Assembly: GCF_010119235.1 (NCBI RefSeq)
Contig: NZ_JAAATZ010000001.1
Location: forward strand, 2,634,501 to 2,698,500
DNA length: 64,000 bases
Source of the DNA: Flavobacterium phycosphaerae
GTDB taxonomy: Bacteria; Bacteroidota; Bacteroidia; Flavobacteriales; Flavobacteriaceae
Direction: 5' to 3'
Shown here one piece after another: positions 56,124 to 64,000 of the stretch. The notes under the pieces were generated by a model that saw nothing but the letters and a program-made list of their open reading frames with translations, was not told the DNA's origin and did not search any database. The first letter of the stretch is position 1, and each line of letters begins with the position of its first letter. Made by a program: the position numbers and the translations under genes.

Positions 56124-57731
56124 ATGAAAACCACCAGCGAACTTCGAGGCATTTTATTCAGACATTTAGACGGAATTACAACGGCTCCCACAGCTTATTC
56201 TCTACACAAGAAAGGAGTATTAGCTTATGTGGCAGAACAACAAAAAGTGTCTTTAACGCAATTGACTGAAAAGTTCAGCGCCAATGAAGGTTATCTCAAC
56301 GTAGCCTTAAGGGTTCTGGCATCACAAGGCTGGTTGGTGCAAACGATAAATCCTAAAACCGACGAAGTCACTTTTGAGACTAATGCCAAAAGTACTATTG
56401 CATTTTCATTGATACCGCTATACGAAGATGTTTTCAATTTAATGCAGTTTACGGAACATTTTCATCCGCGAAAATTTGAAGTCGAGCCTTTTGAAATGCT
56501 CAACAATTTGTTTCAAAAATTCAAAGCCAATTTTGGGGTACAATTTTCAGATGATGACAACATTCGTGCTATACAAGAACAAATTTTATATCACATCGAA
56601 GGCAATCTGGCGGGCCCAACCATTGTAATGCTTGGCATGACGGGCATGTTTCATAAATACTTTATGGAAACCTCTTTCCGTCCCGAAGAGTTTCACAAAA
56701 ATCCGGAATGCTTTAAAGAAATATTGGATTTTCTAACGCATTTAAATTGGTTTACCAAAAAAAATGACCATTACCAATTTACCGAAGCGGGCTTGTTTTA
56801 TGCCAAAAGAGCCACAGCTTATGGTGTAACGGTTTCTTATATTCCAACGTTAAGAAAAATGGATGAACTGCTTTTTGGCAATCCCTCAATACTAAGAAAT
56901 ATTGGAGAACATGATACCGAATTGCATGTCGACAGAGAAATGAACGTGTGGGGCAGTGGAGGAGCACATGCCGAATATTTCAAAATCGTAGACCAAATTA
57001 TCATCGAATTGTTTAACCGACCTATCGCCGAACAGCCAAAAGGAGTTTTAGATATGGGCTGCGGGAACGGAGCGTTTTTAGAACATATGTTTGATGTAAT
57101 TGAACGCCAAACCAATCGTGGTAAAATGCTAGACGAACATCCGCTATTCTTAGTCGGAGTTGATTATAACGAAGCCGCTATAAAAGTGACTCGCGCCAAT
57201 TTAATTAAGGCCGACATTTGGGCTAAAGTCATTTGGGGCGATATCGGAAGACCGCAACTTTTAGCCGAAACGTTGAAAGAAGAGTACAACATCGATCTAA
57301 AAGAATTGTTGAATGTCAGAACCTTTTTAGATCATAACCGCATCTGGGAAACCCCAAGGACAATAACGCCTAACAGAGTAAGTTCTTCAACCGGTGCTTT
57401 TGCACATCGCGGAAAAAGAATCAGTAATAATCAAGTCGAAGATAATTTATTGGAACACCTTAAAAAATGGGCACCATTTGTAGAAAAATTTGGTTTACTC
57501 TTGATAGAATTGCATACCATCGCACCCGAACTCACCGCTAACCATTTGGGTAAAACTGCCGCAACAGCCTATGATGCTACTCACGGTTTTTCCGACCAGT
57601 ATATAGTAGAGATTGATGTATTGCACAAAATTGCCGCTGAAGCCGGATTATTCTCAGAGGATAAAGTATTTACCAAATTCCCTAATTCAGATTTAGCAAC
57701 CGTAAGTGTCAATCTTTTAAAAGGAAGATAA
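56124..57731 (+). CDS. Class I SAM-dependent methyltransferase (large, with winged-helix N-terminus)
   Basis: A 535-residue protein. The first 150 residues look like a winged-helix dimerisation domain (LRGILFRHLDGITTAPTAYSL and LTQLTEKFSANEGYLNVALRVLASQGWL). The C-terminal half is a methyltransferase with motif I VLDMGCGNGAFLEHM and an acidic residue after the second strand in VGVDYNEAA. This is the layout of plant-like O-methyltransferases (dimerisation wHTH plus Rossmann domain). The substrate is unknown. Single gene with its own promoter; the next minus-strand gene starts two bases beyond its stop, on the other strand. Confidence 0.87.
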   Translation: MKTTSELRGILFRHLDGITTAPTAYSLHKKGVLAYVAEQQKVSLTQLTEKFSANEGYLNVALRVLASQGWLVQTINPKTDEVTFETNAKSTIAFSLIPLYEDVFNLMQFTEHFHPRKFEVEPFEMLNNLFQKFKANFGVQFSDDDNIRAIQEQILYHIEGNLAGPTIVMLGMTGMFHKYFMETSFRPEEFHKNPECFKEILDFLTHLNWFTKKNDHYQFTEAGLFYAKRATAYGVTVSYIPTLRKMDELLFGNPSILRNIGEHDTELHVDREMNVWGSGGAHAEYFKIVDQIIIELFNRPIAEQPKGVLDMGCGNGAFLEHMFDVIERQTNRGKMLDEHPLFLVGVDYNEAAIKVTRANLIKADIWAKVIWGDIGRPQLLAETLKEEYNIDLKELLNVRTFLDHNRIWETPRTITPNRVSSSTGAFAHRGKRISNNQVEDNLLEHLKKWAPFVEKFGLLLIELHTIAPELTANHLGKTAATAYDATHGFSDQYIVEIDVLHKIAAEAGLFSEDKVFTKFPNSDLATVSVNLLKGR

Positions 57732-57732
57732 C

Positions 57733-57921
57733 TTAATGCTTCATCGTTACTTTGATAACAAACAACATCGCAATAAAAAGCAGAAAAGCAATCAGGATTT
57801 TATAACTTCCTTTATAAACCTTGTTGTGTAAGGCTTTGTCTTTTCCGTAAGCAAAATAAGTGGCGATTACAAAAGCTACAAAAAACAGTGCAGCGAATGT
57901 CCATTGACCGGTTGTGAACAT
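57733..57921 (-). CDS. Small two-helix membrane protein
   Basis: A 62-residue protein, MFTTGQWTFAALFFVAFVIATYF..., with two membrane helices (about 8-26 and 42-58) and a basic loop (GKDKALHNKVYKGSYK). I do not know the family, though similar small proteins occur in flavobacteria. Two -7 boxes (TAAATTTG, TACATTTG) lie 18 and 28 bases before the ATG, supporting that it is expressed. It is convergent with the methyltransferase and leaves one base between the stops. Confidence 0.75.
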   Translation of the reverse strand: MFTTGQWTFAALFFVAFVIATYFAYGKDKALHNKVYKGSYKILIAFLLFIAMLFVIKVTMKH

Positions 57922-57997
57922 TTATTTCAAATTTTCAACAAATTTACTCAAATGTATCGGAATGTTGTAATTTGCATTCACTTTAAATTTCAGAAAA

Positions 57998-58381
57998 ATG
58001 CAAAAACAACTCAACGCTGTAAAAGAATTTCACACTGCCTTCGGATTGGGCGTAAGCCACGAAATGAGAGGGGATTTAGGCGAGCAAAAAAACCAACTTC
58101 GCTTTGATTTAATGAAAGAAGAAAACGAAGAATACTTAGAAGCGGTTCAAAACAATGACATCATCGAAATTGCCGATGCCTTGGGTGACATGCTGTACAT
58201 TCTTTGCGGTACTATCTTAGAACACGGACTACAACACAAAATTGAAGAAGTGTTTGATGAAATTCAACGCAGCAATATGAGTAAACTAGGGGAAGACGGC
58301 AATCCGATTTACCGCGAAGACGGCAAAGTACTTAAAGGCCCAAACTACTTTAAACCAAGTTTTGAAGAAATTTTGAAATAG
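57998..58381 (+). CDS. MazG-like pyrophosphohydrolase
   Basis: A 127-residue all-alpha NTP pyrophosphatase-like protein. The conserved metal-binding pattern is EENEEYLEA (an ExxE helix) paired with EIADALGDMLYILCG (the ExxD helix), as in MazG and PRA-PH/HisE-like enzymes. Such proteins cleave nucleotide triphosphates to monophosphate and PPi, often damaged or non-canonical nucleotides. The C-terminal LGEDGNPIYREDGKVLKGPNYF is shared with this subgroup. It is a single gene on the plus strand, facing the TlpA gene. Confidence 0.88.
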   Translation: MQKQLNAVKEFHTAFGLGVSHEMRGDLGEQKNQLRFDLMKEENEEYLEAVQNNDIIEIADALGDMLYILCGTILEHGLQHKIEEVFDEIQRSNMSKLGEDGNPIYREDGKVLKGPNYFKPSFEEILK

Positions 58382-58385
58382 ACCT

Positions 58386-59888
58386 TTATTTCCCTTTTTC
58401 TAAATCACTGATTAGATTTTTCAAACTGTCAACACTGATTCTTTTCCCTCTGATGATTTTGTCTTTGTCTAAAAGATAAATCACAGGAGTAGAGAAGACG
58501 TCATATTTTTCGACCGCATTGTTATAGTGGGCACCGTCGTATACATTGATCCAAGGTAATTGATGGTCAGCTATGTACTTCAAGTATTTTTCACCTTCAT
58601 GCTGCATGTATACACTGAAAATCTTAATGTCTTTGTGCTCTTTCAGTAATTCGTTGTATACGGTAAGTAATTTGGGGATTTCTTTCTGACAGTGACTACA
58701 ATCCACATCCCAAAAGATAAGTAGCGTATAAGCTGCTTTTACATCGCTCAGCTTGACAAACATTTTATTGACTGCATCGGCATTTTGGTAAAACACCTTG
58801 GTCATCTCTTCGCTGTTTTTAGCATTTTCAAATCCCATGGCTTTCATCTTGTCAAAATCCTCCGCCTTAATCATAAACAAGTCCTGAGCAGAAGCGCCTA
58901 TTAATAATGGTTTAAGTTTATCGGCACGTTTAATGATGCGTTCAATAACATCATCTTCATAGGTGCCCTTGGCTTTGCCGGTTTTAAAATAAGTATCAGA
59001 CATATATACAAATACTTTGTCTAGCCCCATGATTTCCGACGTTTCGTAAGCATAAGTAAAATGAGCTAGCAGTAATTTATAAAATAAACTCCCCGGTTCA
59101 GGTTTATTCATCATTCGGTTAATTTCCACACAAATTGAATCCGGTTGCGCTGGAATCAAAGTGTCAAAATACTTTTTAATTTTTTTATAGAAAAACGGAT
59201 TACGAAAGGTACCCTCATCACGAAAATTAACTCCATCCCAATAATGCTTTTTATAATAAGTAAAAACAGCAACATCATCCGGCTTTCCTTCTTTGGTTTT
59301 CGGAACTTCTTTCAAAACCTTCTCCATCTTAATATTCACCACATCAGCAATATAAGCTCCTTTATTTTTGGCTAAGAAGTTTTCTTCATAATTGACTATG
59401 CCTTTTTCAAATTTCAATTGCAAATCAGTTAGTGCCAACGAGTCTTTTTTGGTTTGCAACACAGTTTTTTGTTTGACTTCCTGAAACTCTTTATTCTGTT
59501 GGGTAATAAAACGGATATAATCAAAAAAATCATTCTCCATAGCTGAATTTACGGCAGTAAGTGCAGTAAGAATGTTTTCACCGACTTCACTTTTAAGTTC
59601 CAGTTTTTGGGTAGTGTCATCAATAAAAAAATCAAAATAAATCGATTTCTGCTGACTCACTAACGAATAAATTCCTTTATCCAATTTGCGTTTACCTTTA
59701 AATACTATTTTACCGTTTTTTATACTGGTGCAAGTATCCTTAATCATGGTTTTATCCATTTGATAAAAAGTAAGATACGCCAAACTGTCTTTGCAGTTTT
59801 TCATAGTAATGGTAATCTCATAACCCGATTGTGCCGTGCTGTAGAGCGATACCATGCAAAATACAAAACCGAAAAGTAATTTTTTCAT
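58386..59888 (-). CDS. TlpA-family thioredoxin-like protein (exported) with CxxC
   Basis: A 500-residue exported protein (signal MKKLLFGFVFCMVSLYSTAQ). The N-terminal region resembles the DUF4369/DUF5106 parts of Bacteroidota TlpA relatives. The C-terminal thioredoxin domain has the redox site FWDVDCSHCQKEIP with CSHC. It probably reduces or oxidises disulfides in periplasmic proteins, for example in cytochrome c maturation. The ATG at 59888 is chosen; a TTG two codons upstream is less likely. Compare the CxxC-less relative at 38075. Confidence 0.9.
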   Translation of the reverse strand: MKKLLFGFVFCMVSLYSTAQSGYEITITMKNCKDSLAYLTFYQMDKTMIKDTCTSIKNGKIVFKGKRKLDKGIYSLVSQQKSIYFDFFIDDTTQKLELKSEVGENILTALTAVNSAMENDFFDYIRFITQQNKEFQEVKQKTVLQTKKDSLALTDLQLKFEKGIVNYEENFLAKNKGAYIADVVNIKMEKVLKEVPKTKEGKPDDVAVFTYYKKHYWDGVNFRDEGTFRNPFFYKKIKKYFDTLIPAQPDSICVEINRMMNKPEPGSLFYKLLLAHFTYAYETSEIMGLDKVFVYMSDTYFKTGKAKGTYEDDVIERIIKRADKLKPLLIGASAQDLFMIKAEDFDKMKAMGFENAKNSEEMTKVFYQNADAVNKMFVKLSDVKAAYTLLIFWDVDCSHCQKEIPKLLTVYNELLKEHKDIKIFSVYMQHEGEKYLKYIADHQLPWINVYDGAHYNNAVEKYDVFSTPVIYLLDKDKIIRGKRISVDSLKNLISDLEKGK

Positions 59889-59935
59889 AAACAACTTGTT
59901 TTGAGTTCTAAAAAATTAAGCCAGTCAAAAATAAT

Positions 59936-59943
59936 TTTTTTTT
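59936..59943 (-). promoter_or_regulatory. -7 box TATTTTTG for the TlpA gene
   Basis: Exact TAnnTTTG match on the minus strand, about 48 bases before the ATG at 59888. Confidence 0.45.
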
Positions 59944-59987
59944 GAAATAAAGCAATGCCTCAAATTTTAAAGTTTCCTTAAAAAAGA

Positions 59988-60013
59988 AAAGAGATACGGT
60001 TAAGCATCTCTTT
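59988..60013 (-). terminator. Terminator after the AONS-family gene
   Basis: AAAGAGAT/ATCTCTTT (59988-59995, 60006-60013) with a T-rich run on the minus strand, 22 bases after the stop at 60035. Confidence 0.85.
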
Positions 60014-60034
60014 CTCATTTATTGTTAAGGGCAA

Positions 60035-61294
60035 TTACGCCATGTTTTCTACATTGGCTTCGGCTAATTTGGCATAAGTACCATTAACCAATTTCTCTCT
60101 GATAGCATCAAATGCGGTAAGCGTTTCTTCGATATCAGCCAAAGTGTGCGAAGCGGTTGGAATCATTCGCAATAAGATAATCCCTTTCGGAATTACCGGA
60201 TAAACCACAATAGACAAGAAGATACCGTAGTTCTCTCTTAAATCATTCACCATTACCATGGCTTCCGGAATAGAACCTTCTAAGTAAACCGGTGTCACAC
60301 AAGTATTGGTATCGCCAATGTTAAAGCCGTGCGCTTTTAAACCGTTTTGTAACGCATTTACGTTTTCCCAAAGTTTGTCTTTTAAGCTCGGATTGTCACG
60401 CAACAATTGTAATCTTTTCAAAGCGCCAACCGTTTGAATCATAGGTAAGGCTTTGGCAAACATTTGTGAACGCAAATTGTATTTTAAGTAATCAATGATA
60501 TCTTTATCAGCAGCTAAGAAAGCTCCGATACTAGCCATCGATTTAGCAAACGTTGAAAAGTAAACGTCAATTCCGTCCTGACAACCTTGCTCTTCTCCGG
60601 CTCCGGCTCCTGTTTTACCAAGGGTACCAAATCCGTGAGCATCATCAACCAACAAACGGAAATTGTATTTTTCTTTCATAGCTACAATTTCTTTCAACTT
60701 GCCTTGTTGACCACGCATTCCAAAAACACCTTCGGTAATGAATAAGATTCCACCACCGGTTTCCATTGCCATTTTGGTAGCACGCTGAAGGTTTTTCTCC
60801 ATGCTTTCCAAGTCATTGTGTTTGTAGGTAAATCGTTTACCCATGTGCAAACGCACGCCGTCAATAATACAAGCGTGAGCATCTACATCATAAACAATGA
60901 TATCATTTTTAGTAACCAAAGCATCAATAGCCGACATGATTCCTTGGTAACCAAAGTTTAGCAAATAAGCGGACTCTTTCATTACAAAAGCCGCTAATTC
61001 TTTTTCCAATTGTTCATGCGCATCAGTGTGACCACTCATCATACGGGCTCCCATTGGGTAGGCCGCTCCATATTTTGCCGCAGCTTCCGTATCGGCTTGG
61101 CGTACTTCCGGATGATTGGCTAATCCTAAGTAGTCATTCAAACTCCAGTTTAAAATATCTTTTCCGTGAAATTGCATTCTTGGGCCTAATTCGCCTTCCA
61201 ATTTTGGAAACACATAATACCCTTCTGCTTGTGAAGCCCATTTTCCTAACGGACCTTTATTGTTTTGTATTCTTTCGAATAAATCTTTTACCAT
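60035..61294 (-). CDS. AONS-family acyl-CoA:amino acid transferase (serine palmitoyltransferase / cysteate acyltransferase type)
   Basis: A 419-residue PLP enzyme of the alpha-oxoamine synthase family, which condenses an acyl-CoA with an amino acid. The PLP lysine is K251 in STFAKSMASIG, and the cofactor-stacking region DDAHGFG lies at 217-223. The N-terminal extension before SLNDYLGLANHPEV is longer than in BioF or Kbl. In flavobacteria such enzymes make the sphingoid or sulfonolipid (capnine) backbone. A role as serine palmitoyltransferase or cysteate acyltransferase is therefore more likely than biotin or threonine metabolism. The ATG at 61294 is supported because a -7 box covers the in-frame TTG at 61321. 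Confidence 0.85.
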   Translation of the reverse strand: MVKDLFERIQNNKGPLGKWASQAEGYYVFPKLEGELGPRMQFHGKDILNWSLNDYLGLANHPEVRQADTEAAAKYGAAYPMGARMMSGHTDAHEQLEKELAAFVMKESAYLLNFGYQGIMSAIDALVTKNDIIVYDVDAHACIIDGVRLHMGKRFTYKHNDLESMEKNLQRATKMAMETGGGILFITEGVFGMRGQQGKLKEIVAMKEKYNFRLLVDDAHGFGTLGKTGAGAGEEQGCQDGIDVYFSTFAKSMASIGAFLAADKDIIDYLKYNLRSQMFAKALPMIQTVGALKRLQLLRDNPSLKDKLWENVNALQNGLKAHGFNIGDTNTCVTPVYLEGSIPEAMVMVNDLRENYGIFLSIVVYPVIPKGIILLRMIPTASHTLADIEETLTAFDAIREKLVNGTYAKLAEANVENMA

Positions 61295-61318
61295 AATCAC
61301 TTTGTGTTTAAGTCGGTG

Positions 61319-61326
61319 CAAAAGTA
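61319..61326 (-). promoter_or_regulatory. -7 box TACTTTTG for the AONS-family gene
   Basis: Exact TAnnTTTG match on the minus strand, 25 bases before the ATG at 61294, overlapping the alternative TTG start. Confidence 0.55.
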
Positions 61327-61413
61327 ATTATAAATTTAGTTTACTCCTAATCATTATAATCAGAAAATTGTAAACTACAAATTGTTAAAAACCCCATTAA
61401 ATCAAACCTTACA

Positions 61414-63792
61414 CTAACTGACCAATAGCTTAATAATTTCAAATAAGGTGTCTTTATCCACTGGTTTTGATAAGTATTTATTCATCCCTATTTCAATAAC
61501 ACGGGTCTTTGTGGTCTCCATAACATCGGCCGTTAAAGCAATAATAGGTATTGATTTTTTGTCTTCACCCGCTTCTCCGTTTCGGATGGCTATAGTGGCT
61601 TCATAACCATCCATGATTGGCATTTGTAAATCCATTAGTATGATATCATAATCTTTTTGGATAAGTTTTTCAACACCTTCCTGACCATTATTGGCAAAAT
61701 CAACCGTAGTATTCAGCCACTTTTTAGTAATCATTTTAATTACCATTTGATTCATAGCATTATCTTCTACTACTAAAATAGATTTGCCTTTTAGATCATA
61801 GTCGATTGGTTCCGGATGTATTTCAATTGGTTTTTGAACTTCAATGTTTTCATAGGTTAAATCAATGGTGACAACAGTACCTAAATTGATAGTACTGTCG
61901 ACTTTAATTTTGCCATTATGTAAATTGATTAAATGCTTGACAATATAGAGCCCTAGTCCTAAGCCTCCGTATTTTCTTTTGTTATTGATACTGTCTTGTG
62001 AAAACGAATCAAAAATGCTCTTTTCTTTTTCTTTCGAAATCCCTACACCGGTATCACTCACTACAAAAGTCATTTGTACACTATTGTCTTCCTTTTTTTG
62101 GGCTTCTAGCTTAAATTTGATAAAACCTTCATGAGTAAATTTAACAGCATTACTCAAAATATTTTGAAGAATCTGACTCGTCCGAGCTAGATCACCTTTT
62201 ACCATTTGAGGTAAATGCTCTCCTTTTAAAAAACTAAACTCAAGCCCTTTGTCTTTAGCTTGCCGAGCAAAATTATTAGCAATATGTTCTGCAGTAGTAA
62301 CAATATCAAATTCGGCAAATTCAAGCTTAATTTCATCTTTTTCAATTTTAGAAAAATCTAAAATATCATTTATCGAGTTTAATAAACTATAGGTGGAATA
62401 TTTGATGATTTGACTGTTACTTTTTATCTGTTCAACATCGGTGTCATTACCAATAACTTTTACCGTATTCAAAATAGCATTCAAAGGAGTACGCAATTCG
62501 TGACTGATATTAGATAAGAAATAAGATTTTAATTCATTCATTTCCTCAGATTTTTGAAGGGCTTCGGTTTGCAATTCTTCTCGTTCATTTTTTAGATTAC
62601 GAATCAAATTAGCCATCGATAGCGAAAGAAAAATCACTTCCAATCCGGTTCCAAGTTTTGAACCATTTTCCGTCCAAAAAGTAAGAGGTAGTATACTGAA
62701 ATTTTTAAGAATGAAAACAACAAAACCTGCTATAAGAAAGAAAATACCTGTTGCAAAAAAACGATCAATCTTTTTAGTTTTAATGAAAATAATAGCCTGT
62801 GATGCAATGATTAATAATAATAAAATTAGCCCAAATCCATTAACGAGCGGATAAGAATAAGCATGTTCAGGAAGTATAAAAAGTGATACTACCAGTAAAA
62901 AGTCTATAGCATATAAAACATAAAAAGCTTTGTCTATGTATTTGTTAATTTCCCAAATCTTTAAATACACTTGAGCATATCGGCCCAAGAAAAAATTAGC
63001 AAAACAGGCAAAAATTACGACCGCATGTATTGAAAACCAACCAGCATCCGGAGTTATAAATTTATAAAAGTAACCATCTATAGCAAATTGAAGCAATCCT
63101 ATGAAAACAACGTAGAAGCTGTAAAAAAGGAAAGTTCTGTCTCTCATGGCAAAATAAAAGAAGAAATACAGAATTGCAGCAATAAGCAGTATTCCATAAA
63201 AAAAGCCAAAAACAAATTGTTCAAATGTTGTTTCTTCTAAAATATCCTCAGACGAATGAAGCACTAATGGCATAGAGAGCTGCTCACCATCACTTTTAAC
63301 ATGCAAATAATATTCTTGCATTTCGTTGGGTGCGAGATTTATTTTAAATATTGTCTTTCTGACTTTATAACTTCTTTGGTTAAACGGAATAGCATCTCCG
63401 CTTATGTATTTGGTTACACTGTTGTCATTTTTTAGGATAAATAATTGTGCAAAGTCAGTTATCGGTCTGGCTGTCTCCAGAAAGTAATTTAATTCATTAG
63501 AGGTTGAATTTTTTAATTTAAAACGTATCCAAATGTTGTGATTGGTAAATCCAAAGTCCATGTTTTCCATTGTCATTGGAGAAAACGTGAAGGCTTTGAT
63601 ATTTCTAATTTGATCCAATGACACATCAACTTTCCCTACATCAACATATTCGGCTTTGCTGTATATGGATGTTACCTTTTCAGGGTTTGAAGATTTTAGT
63701 ATGTATTGGGCAGATATTTTTGGAGATAGAATGAATAAAATTAGTAAGCTAAAGAACGATATCCAATTATTTATAGCAATAGTTTTTCTCAT
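61414..63792 (-). CDS. Hybrid sensor histidine kinase/response regulator with 7TMR-DISM sensor
   Basis: A 792-residue two-component protein. A signal peptide (1-28) leads to a periplasmic 7TMR-DISMED2-type domain (about 35-180) and then seven membrane helices (190-395), the 7TMR-DISM module. A coiled coil follows, then HisKA with phospho-accepting H431 in SNISHELRTPLNAIL. The HATPase domain has GVGISKEKEK and GGLGLGLYIV, and a C-terminal receiver domain has D721 in LMDLQMPIMDG. The sensor binds carbohydrate-like or other small ligands in relatives, but the signal here is unknown. The receiver is attached and no partner regulator is encoded nearby. It is a single gene. Confidence 0.94.
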   Translation of the reverse strand: MRKTIAINNWISFFSLLILFILSPKISAQYILKSSNPEKVTSIYSKAEYVDVGKVDVSLDQIRNIKAFTFSPMTMENMDFGFTNHNIWIRFKLKNSTSNELNYFLETARPITDFAQLFILKNDNSVTKYISGDAIPFNQRSYKVRKTIFKINLAPNEMQEYYLHVKSDGEQLSMPLVLHSSEDILEETTFEQFVFGFFYGILLIAAILYFFFYFAMRDRTFLFYSFYVVFIGLLQFAIDGYFYKFITPDAGWFSIHAVVIFACFANFFLGRYAQVYLKIWEINKYIDKAFYVLYAIDFLLVVSLFILPEHAYSYPLVNGFGLILLLLIIASQAIIFIKTKKIDRFFATGIFFLIAGFVVFILKNFSILPLTFWTENGSKLGTGLEVIFLSLSMANLIRNLKNEREELQTEALQKSEEMNELKSYFLSNISHELRTPLNAILNTVKVIGNDTDVEQIKSNSQIIKYSTYSLLNSINDILDFSKIEKDEIKLEFAEFDIVTTAEHIANNFARQAKDKGLEFSFLKGEHLPQMVKGDLARTSQILQNILSNAVKFTHEGFIKFKLEAQKKEDNSVQMTFVVSDTGVGISKEKEKSIFDSFSQDSINNKRKYGGLGLGLYIVKHLINLHNGKIKVDSTINLGTVVTIDLTYENIEVQKPIEIHPEPIDYDLKGKSILVVEDNAMNQMVIKMITKKWLNTTVDFANNGQEGVEKLIQKDYDIILMDLQMPIMDGYEATIAIRNGEAGEDKKSIPIIALTADVMETTKTRVIEIGMNKYLSKPVDKDTLFEIIKLLVS

Positions 63793-63912
63793 GGGGGCTG
63801 TTTAGACAAAATAAATACGAAAATAGAAGAGGAGTGGTTTAAACAAATCTTAAAATAGTCAAAAGTTAGTATTTAATCGGGAAAAAATAATTTTTTGAAA
63901 GTAAAATCACAA

Positions 63913-64000
63913 CTAACATGATGCCTCTAATTTATTTTTTGAGAACTGTACTACTTTTATTTTTACAGGCTTGATATTCTTTTCATCTTTGTCTTTCAAT
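63913..64000 (-). CDS. C-terminus of a minus-strand gene, cut by window edge
   Basis: A frame stays open from the edge to a TAG at 63913-63915, giving LKDKDEKNIKPVKIKVVQFS...LEASC. Composition is Lys-rich and looks coding, but 28 residues are too few to name a family. Confidence 0.45.
   Translation of the reverse strand, partial: LKDKDEKNIKPVKIKVVQFSKNKLEASC

Overview
The window is about 64 kb of AT-rich chromosome from a member of the Bacteroidota, almost certainly a Flavobacteriaceae close to Flavobacterium. The evidence is direct. Promoters carry the Bacteroidota -7 box TAnnTTTG rather than TATAAT. One secreted nuclease ends in a type IX secretion sorting domain. Lineage-typical families are present: DUF349, DUF4293, YtxJ of the bacillithiol system, a fused aspartokinase/homoserine dehydrogenase, a Rho with an Asn-rich N-terminal insert, and an AONS-family enzyme of the sphingolipid/sulfonolipid type. 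Nearly all of it is ordinary core genome. I see no phage, insertion sequence, CRISPR array, defence island, tRNA or rRNA.

Layout. The left edge (1-960) holds the first codons of a ParB-like protein and a repeat-rich stretch: phased short repeats, a large inverted repeat and two and a half copies of a 136-bp unit. Then come clpB, divergent ytxJ, a membrane-anchored beta-lactamase-fold protein and a lipoprotein. The threonine operon follows on the minus strand (leader peptide, thrA, thrB, thrC), then hutH without other hut genes. A tight minus-strand operon links a RimB-RimK fusion to four small membrane proteins, followed by clpC. Divergently from clpC run gyrA and a TPR protein. Next are lpdA, an ABC exporter with truA, a second TMEM175-type channel, a YfcE-like phosphodiesterase, DUF4293, rho, dnaK, a glutaminyl cyclase, the SRP RNA gene, a dipeptide epimerase, an SDR and a small transaldolase/FSA.

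The last third has a TlpA-like lipoprotein, an ABC-F ATPase, pyrR-pyrB preceded by a 22-bp tandem repeat, a DUF349 protein, the T9SS nuclease, an RsmB-type methyltransferase, kup, a secreted low-complexity protein, an ECF sigma operon, a SRPBCC/GyrI-like protein, a methyltransferase, a MazG-like pyrophosphohydrolase, a TlpA thioredoxin lipoprotein, the AONS-family enzyme and a hybrid histidine kinase. The last bases hold the C-terminus of another minus-strand gene.

How it works together. The stress chaperone genes clpB, clpC and dnaK each have the same non-TAnnTTTG promoter-like element, GG-N10-GT in a context like the sigma-54 -24/-12 site, with TGTC/GACA elements just upstream. This suggests a shared proteostasis regulon and is the most interesting regulatory signal here. 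Threonine synthesis appears to be controlled by a leader peptide with 13 threonines in 34 residues. Many genes have a -7 box only 6 to 25 bases from the start codon, which implies very short 5' leaders and settles several start codons.
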